From assembly GCA_037013495.1 (NCBI GenBank), contig CM072810.1:56902843-56966842 (forward strand): a DNA stretch of 64,000 nucleotides, written 5' to 3'. The position numbers and the translations under genes were made by a program. Each line of letters opens with the position of its first letter. The stretch's first letter is position 1. The notes beneath the pieces were generated by a model that saw only the letters and a list, made by a program, of their open reading frames with translations, was not told the DNA's origin and ran no database searches. This DNA is from Hippophae tibetana. Taxonomy: Eukaryota > Streptophyta > Magnoliopsida > Rosales > Elaeagnaceae. Shown in pieces: positions 61,101 to 64,000 of the stretch.

Positions 61101-63359
61101 TGGATTGGCCTCTTTAATAGATGAAGAACTGGGTTGATTTAAAAGTGTACTAGAATTTGTCATCACTTCATTATTGTCTAGTTGTTCAAGGTACCCCTTA
61201 ATTTCTTCATCTAAATCTTCTTCAACCTTTTCAAGTGTAAGAACGGTTTCAAGCTTGTCTTCTATTCTGGTTCGGAAAAAGGTGTTTTGGACAAGATTAT
61301 CCAAAGGATCAACATCGAATATTTCATCGATGGCAGAAATAGAAGGGAAAGGTGAAGAATCAAAAACTTTAAAATGAACAGTCTCTCCTAAGACTGTCAT
61401 TGTCAAATTTCCATCTTGGACATCAATAATAGTCTTAGTAGTTGCCATAAATGGTCTACCAAGCAATATTGTGTGCTCTCTGTCCAATGCTGGATTTTCT
61501 TGCATGTCCAGAACCACAAAGTCAACAGGTATTATCAGTTTGTCTACCTGTACCAAAACATCCTCAACTATTCCCTCTGGATATTTAAGAGATCTATCTG
61601 CAAGTTGAAGGGACATAGTTGTGGGTTTTAAATCCCCTAGATTGAGTTGTAAGAATATAGAGTAGGGCATCAAATTTATACTAGCACCTAAATCAAGCAT
61701 TGCTTTAGCAACCTTCTTATCCCCCATAGTTATGTTTATAATAAAACTTCCAGGGTCTTTCAACTTAGGGGGTAGTTTGTGCTGAAGTACAGCGCTAGAA
61801 ATTTCTGATACTACTACTCGTTCATTCAGTTCATACCTCCTTTTCTTAGTGTTCAACTCTTTGAAAAATTTGGCATATGAGGGCACATTCATGATCACTT
61901 CTAATAATGGTAAATTGATATTTACTTTAGAGAGCATATTAAAAAGATCAGTGAATTGCTTATCTTGTTTGGATTCTTTCAACCGGTGGGGAAAAGGTAC
62001 TTGTATCTGGTGTGGTTCTGTTGTCTTTTGAATTTTGGGGGTGTCAGATGACCCCCCAATGAGTTTTTCAGAAGGCTTGTTAAGTTTAACACTTGTTTCT
62101 CCTTTTTGCGAGATTAGAGTATCGCCTTCTTTGTTACCTGAACTACAAGGTAGATTGTTAGAGATTTCAGGTAAACTAGTATTGACTACCTTACCACTTC
62201 GAAGGGTTCTAACATCCTTTGCTTGTTCTGGTTGACTGGGCAACTTTCCTGGTTCTTTCTTTTGCATTTGTTCATCCAGTTGCCCAACTTTAGATTCAAT
62301 CCTTTTAACTGAAGCCTCCATGGTGTTCAACCTTTGATTAGTCATCAATTGGTTGTCACGACTAACTTGAATAAAAGCATTCAAGCTATCTTCTAAGGTT
62401 GGCTTAAAAGATTGGCTTGGTGGGTAAGGGTGGTTGTTATCTGACCTTAGTGTTGGATATTGGGTGTAGGCTGGGTGATTATAGGTGTTTGGATGATATC
62501 TTTGAAAAGATTGAACTTCCTCTATGGCATCGACACTAGAATCACAAGTATTTGAACAATTATGAGTACCATGCCCAATTGAACAACACACTTCACATAC
62601 CTCTTGATTTGAAATTTGGTGGGAAGTGAGGAATTTCACTTGTTTAGTCAATTCAGCAAGTTGCAAGGTTATCTCATTATCAGAGCCGACTTCATTGACC
62701 TTTGCTTTCCTTCTACCACCTCTTTGTTGGGAATTAGAACCCAACAGCTCATAAAGATTATAGGTTTCCTCTGCGGTCTTTTCTCCTACAGCACCTCCAG
62801 CAGCATTATCAACCATGTATTGACTCTGTAGTGTCAATCCATCATAAAAGAATTGGTTTTGTAGCTGTAAGGGAAAGCTATGATTTTGACATTGAATGAA
62901 AAGGAGTTTGAATCGTTCCCAAGCTTCATGAAAGGGCTCTTCATTCATTTGAGAAAATGTTGCTATCTTTGTTCTTAGATCAACAGTCTTTTGATGGGAA
63001 TAGAACCTACCCATAAAAATTTCATAGACTGCCTCCCAAGTTTTAAGAGAACCTGACTGTAGAGTAATGAACCATGACCAAGCTTTATCTTTGAGAGTGT
63101 AAGGAAAACACCTCATCCTAAGTTGATCTTCATTAATTGCATGTAGTGGAAAGGTTTGGACAATAGCATAGAATTCTCGAATGAAATGCAAAGGGTCTTC
63201 ATTAGGGATACCGTAAAAGGAAGGCAACAAAGAATAATGAATCTTTTTCAATTCATAATTCCTTGCAGCCTCTTGTAATTGGATACCGGAAGTTACATTG
63301 CCAATGATTGGCATTGTATATTCTTTCATCTTTTTCCGCCTATCTTCAGCATCTCCCAT
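58188..63359 (-). CDS. Athila-type Ty3/gypsy Gag-Pol polyprotein
   Basis: Intact 1723-codon ORF from ATG ([10 protein letters not shown]) to TAG. In order: retrotransposon Gag domain (about residues 60-180), CCHC zinc knuckle (C255, C258, H263, C268), aspartic protease with D556-L-G-A, reverse transcriptase (about 800-1110; D939, and F-M-D-D with D1003 and D1004), RNase H (D1150, E1189, D1216, D1259), integrase with an HHCC zinc site (H1364, H1368, C1396, C1399) and DD35E triad (D1431, D1490, E1526), then a W-D-G-P-F module near 1669-1673. There is no chromodomain. Domain order with integrase last is Ty3/gypsy; L-G-A-S-I-N-L-M-P at the protease and Y-C-F-L-D-G-x-S-G-Y in the RT suit the Athila lineage. 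All catalytic residues are present and gag and pol are in one frame. The protein would act in virus-like particles and the nucleus to copy and insert the element. Confidence 0.93.
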   Translation of the reverse strand: MGDAEDRRKKMKEYTMPIIGNVTSGIQLQEAARNYELKKIHYSLLPSFYGIPNEDPLHFIREFYAIVQTFPLHAINEDQLRMRCFPYTLKDKAWSWFITLQSGSLKTWEAVYEIFMGRFYSHQKTVDLRTKIATFSQMNEEPFHEAWERFKLLFIQCQNHSFPLQLQNQFFYDGLTLQSQYMVDNAAGGAVGEKTAEETYNLYELLGSNSQQRGGRRKAKVNEVGSDNEITLQLAELTKQVKFLTSHQISNQEVCEVCCSIGHGTHNCSNTCDSSVDAIEEVQSFQRYHPNTYNHPAYTQYPTLRSDNNHPYPPSQSFKPTLEDSLNAFIQVSRDNQLMTNQRLNTMEASVKRIESKVGQLDEQMQKKEPGKLPSQPEQAKDVRTLRSGKVVNTSLPEISNNLPCSSGNKEGDTLISQKGETSVKLNKPSEKLIGGSSDTPKIQKTTEPHQIQVPFPHRLKESKQDKQFTDLFNMLSKVNINLPLLEVIMNVPSYAKFFKELNTKKRRYELNERVVVSEISSAVLQHKLPPKLKDPGSFIINITMGDKKVAKAMLDLGASINLMPYSIFLQLNLGDLKPTTMSLQLADRSLKYPEGIVEDVLVQVDKLIIPVDFVVLDMQENPALDREHTILLGRPFMATTKTIIDVQDGNLTMTVLGETVHFKVFDSSPFPSISAIDEIFDVDPLDNLVQNTFFRTRIEDKLETVLTLEKVEEDLDEEIKGYLEQLDNNEVMTNSSTLLNQPSSSSIKEANPPELELKVLPEHLKYVFLGEGETYPVIISSTLTKPQEKELIKVLKQFKKSIGWSIGDIRGISPTMCMHKINLEDGAKPVREAQRRLNPNMQEVVKKEILKLLEEGIIYPIADSKWVSPVHVVPKKSGITVVKNDKSELVPTRIITGWRMCIDFRKLNLYTKKDHFPLPFIDQMLERLAGHEFYCFLDGLSGYYQVPIAPEDQEKTTFTCPFGTFAFRRMPFGLCNAPATFQRCMISIFSDMVEKFIEIFMDDFSVFGNSFDDCLHKLTLVLERCIECNLTLSWEKSHFMVQQGIVLGHIISNKGIEVDKAKVELISKLPPPTSVKGIRSFLGHAGFYRRFIKDFSKISRPLCNLLSKDADFDFNNDCLTSFNTLKDKLTSTPVIMAPNWSLPFEIMCDASDYAIGAVLGQRVEKRLHVIYYASKTLNDAQMNYTTTEKEFLAIVFSLDKFRSYLVGSKVIVHSDHAALRYLLSKPNAKPRLIRWVLLLQEFDLEIKDKKGSENLVADHLSRLISDFNSLKDESNDDIVETFPDEQLFFIGPNPWYADIVNYLATGVLRPNTSYQEKKRFFKTIKDYFWDDPYLYKIGQDQVIRRCVPEEEHKSILTFCHELHCGGHFGGEKTARKILQSGFFWPTLFKDAHMFCAQCDRCQRTGNISKRDEMPLTSNLVVELFDVWGIDFMGPFPPSNGFQYILVAVDYVSKWVEAIPTKTNDANVVVKFLKDFIFSRFGTPRAIISDGGSHFCNKLFDGVLNKYNITHKVATPYHPQTSGLVEVSNRQIKGILERTVRPSRKDWAFKLNDALWAYRTAYKTPIGMSPYRLIFGKACHLPVELEHKAYWAIKELNMDLDKAGEKRVLQLHELEEIRNEAYENAKLYKERTKRYHDKRLVPKTLHPGMKVLLFNSRLRLFPGKLRSRWDGPFKIVQVSEHGVVELLDSKTQKTFKGNGHRVKPYVEEPNNIAEMDCIWLSNP

Positions 63360-63597
63360 GGTTGTTTGTAGTTGAAAATGATCCTCCTCCTATTGTGTAT
63401 CAACATTTTGCTTTTAGTAGATATCTCTAAGAAATATTTATAACTTGATAAAACGTAAAAGCAAAAAGTGCAAGGAACCTAATATTTTTTTTTTTTTTTT
63501 TTAAATTTAAGCGAATGGACAGAATTTTTGAAACAAACGAATTTTATTTCATCTGAATTTTTATTACACGCAAACTAAAACAAAGGAAAATACAATA
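63360..63597 (-). other. Leader between the upstream gag fragment and the polyprotein ATG
   Basis: AT-rich, no ORF. It includes a T tract (plus strand) at 63486-63502. No primer binding site was recognised here, so the true 5' end of the element is presumably beyond 64000. Confidence 0.5.
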
Positions 63598-63647
63598 ATG
63601 GGTGACCTCCCATACAGGACTAAAATTTATCGTCTTCTAGTAAGACG
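63598..63647 (-). other. Second two-hairpin cassette
   Basis: ATGGG-N6-CCCAT at 63598-63613 and CGTCTT-CTAGT-AAGACG at 63631-63647. Same order and nearly the same spacing as the cassette after pol, with a different loop in the second hairpin. It lies about 50 nt past the stop of the upstream gag ORF. Confidence 0.6.
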
Positions 63648-63696
63648 TTGCTTGGAGATTGCAGAATGAAAAACTCAATGTCTCCTCTTCATTGAA

Positions 63697-64000
63697 TTAG
63701 TCTTTGCCTTTTTGCAAATGTTCAACTAACTGTTCAACTTGAACTTCCACCTTTTTGATAGAAGCTTCCACAGAGTCCAACCGTTGATTGGTTTTAGATT
63801 GATTATCCCTACAGACTTGAATAAAAGAATTCAAGTTGTCCTCCAGGGTTGGTTTATTGGGAATGCTTCTTGGAATAGGTGGGTGGAATTGCTGACCTGC
63901 CTGGTTTGAGCCTTGAGTGAAAGGAGGGTTGTTTTGCCTCCAAGAGAAATTTGGATGACTTCTCCACCCAGGATTATAGGTATTTGAGTTGGGATCAAAC
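63697..64000 (-). CDS. C-terminal part of a second Athila gag ORF (partial)
   Basis: Open from the window edge to a TAA at 63697-63699, about 100 codons. It contains Y-N-P-G-W-R-S-H-P-N-F-S-W, a common Athila Gag motif, then K-P-T-L-E-D-N-L-N-S-F-I-Q-V and N-Q-R-L-D-S-V-E-A-S-I-K. The latter two parallel [11 protein letters not shown] and [12 protein letters not shown] at residues 319-352 of the main polyprotein, but the ORF stops soon after, with no protease or RT. It may be a separate gag of the same element, or the 3' end of another, internally deleted element. The 5' end is outside the window. Confidence 0.7.
   Translation of the reverse strand, partial: FDPNSNTYNPGWRSHPNFSWRQNNPPFTQGSNQAGQQFHPPIPRSIPNKPTLEDNLNSFIQVCRDNQSKTNQRLDSVEASIKKVEVQVEQLVEHLQKGKD

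Noticed and set aside
58878..62831. Plus-strand ORFs of 60-76 codons across the polyprotein
   Set aside because: Shadows on the opposite strand of an intact 1723-codon gene.
63300..63597. Primer binding site for the main element
   Set aside because: No clear complement to a tRNA 3' end followed by an LTR end was seen; the 5' LTR is probably outside the window.

Overview
The window is nuclear DNA of a flowering plant, most likely a eudicot. The supports are an Athila-lineage Ty3/gypsy retrotransposon, broken copies of plant-specific gene families (REN1-type RhoGAP, PRAF/RLD-type PH-RCC1-FYVE, HIPP metal-binding protein), consensus plant splice sites and a very AT-rich background. The only intact long gene is the retrotransposon polyprotein. 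Everything else is repeat or gene debris. Family identities come from recognising protein motifs by eye, not from a database search.

Region 1 (1-45282) is a long-monomer tandem array: a partial unit, 30 complete units and a truncated last unit, all in one orientation. Units are about 1431 bp (short), about 1567 bp (long, with an extra ~136-bp segment) or 1386 bp (short with a 45-bp deletion). Long units dominate up to about 21.6 kb; after that all are short. Each unit carries, on the minus strand, a 119-nt exon with consensus splice sites that matches the start of a REN1-like RhoGAP domain, and a second coding-like block that may be the segment after the GAP domain. The rest of the GAP domain was not found. 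Higher-order repeats, shared deletions and mosaic units point to recent unequal exchange.

Region 2 (45283-54225) is gene debris. A 293-bp direct duplication lies next to the array edge. From 45864 to 51290 there is a degenerate minus-strand copy of the 3' part of a PRAF/RLD gene: one ancestral-type FYVE-to-coiled-coil exon, then eight tandem copies of a fused composite exon, each separated by the same ~130-bp intron. Short and long purine microsatellites are embedded in the composite exons. At 52369-52641 are the first two exons of a HIPP gene with a damaged metal-binding motif. The rest to 54225 is AT-rich with no gene seen.

Region 3 (54226-64000) is an Athila-type LTR retrotransposon on the minus strand: a 2072-bp 3' LTR with a recognisable promoter (TATA box, three TGACGTCA-type sites, a G-box and a GC-rich block), a polypurine tract, a 1.9-kb 3' region without an env-like ORF but with several hairpins, and an intact 1723-codon gag-protease-RT-RNase H-integrase ORF. 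Upstream of it, at the window edge, is the end of a second, divergent Athila gag ORF, followed by the same two-hairpin cassette that follows the pol stop. The 5' LTR lies beyond the window.
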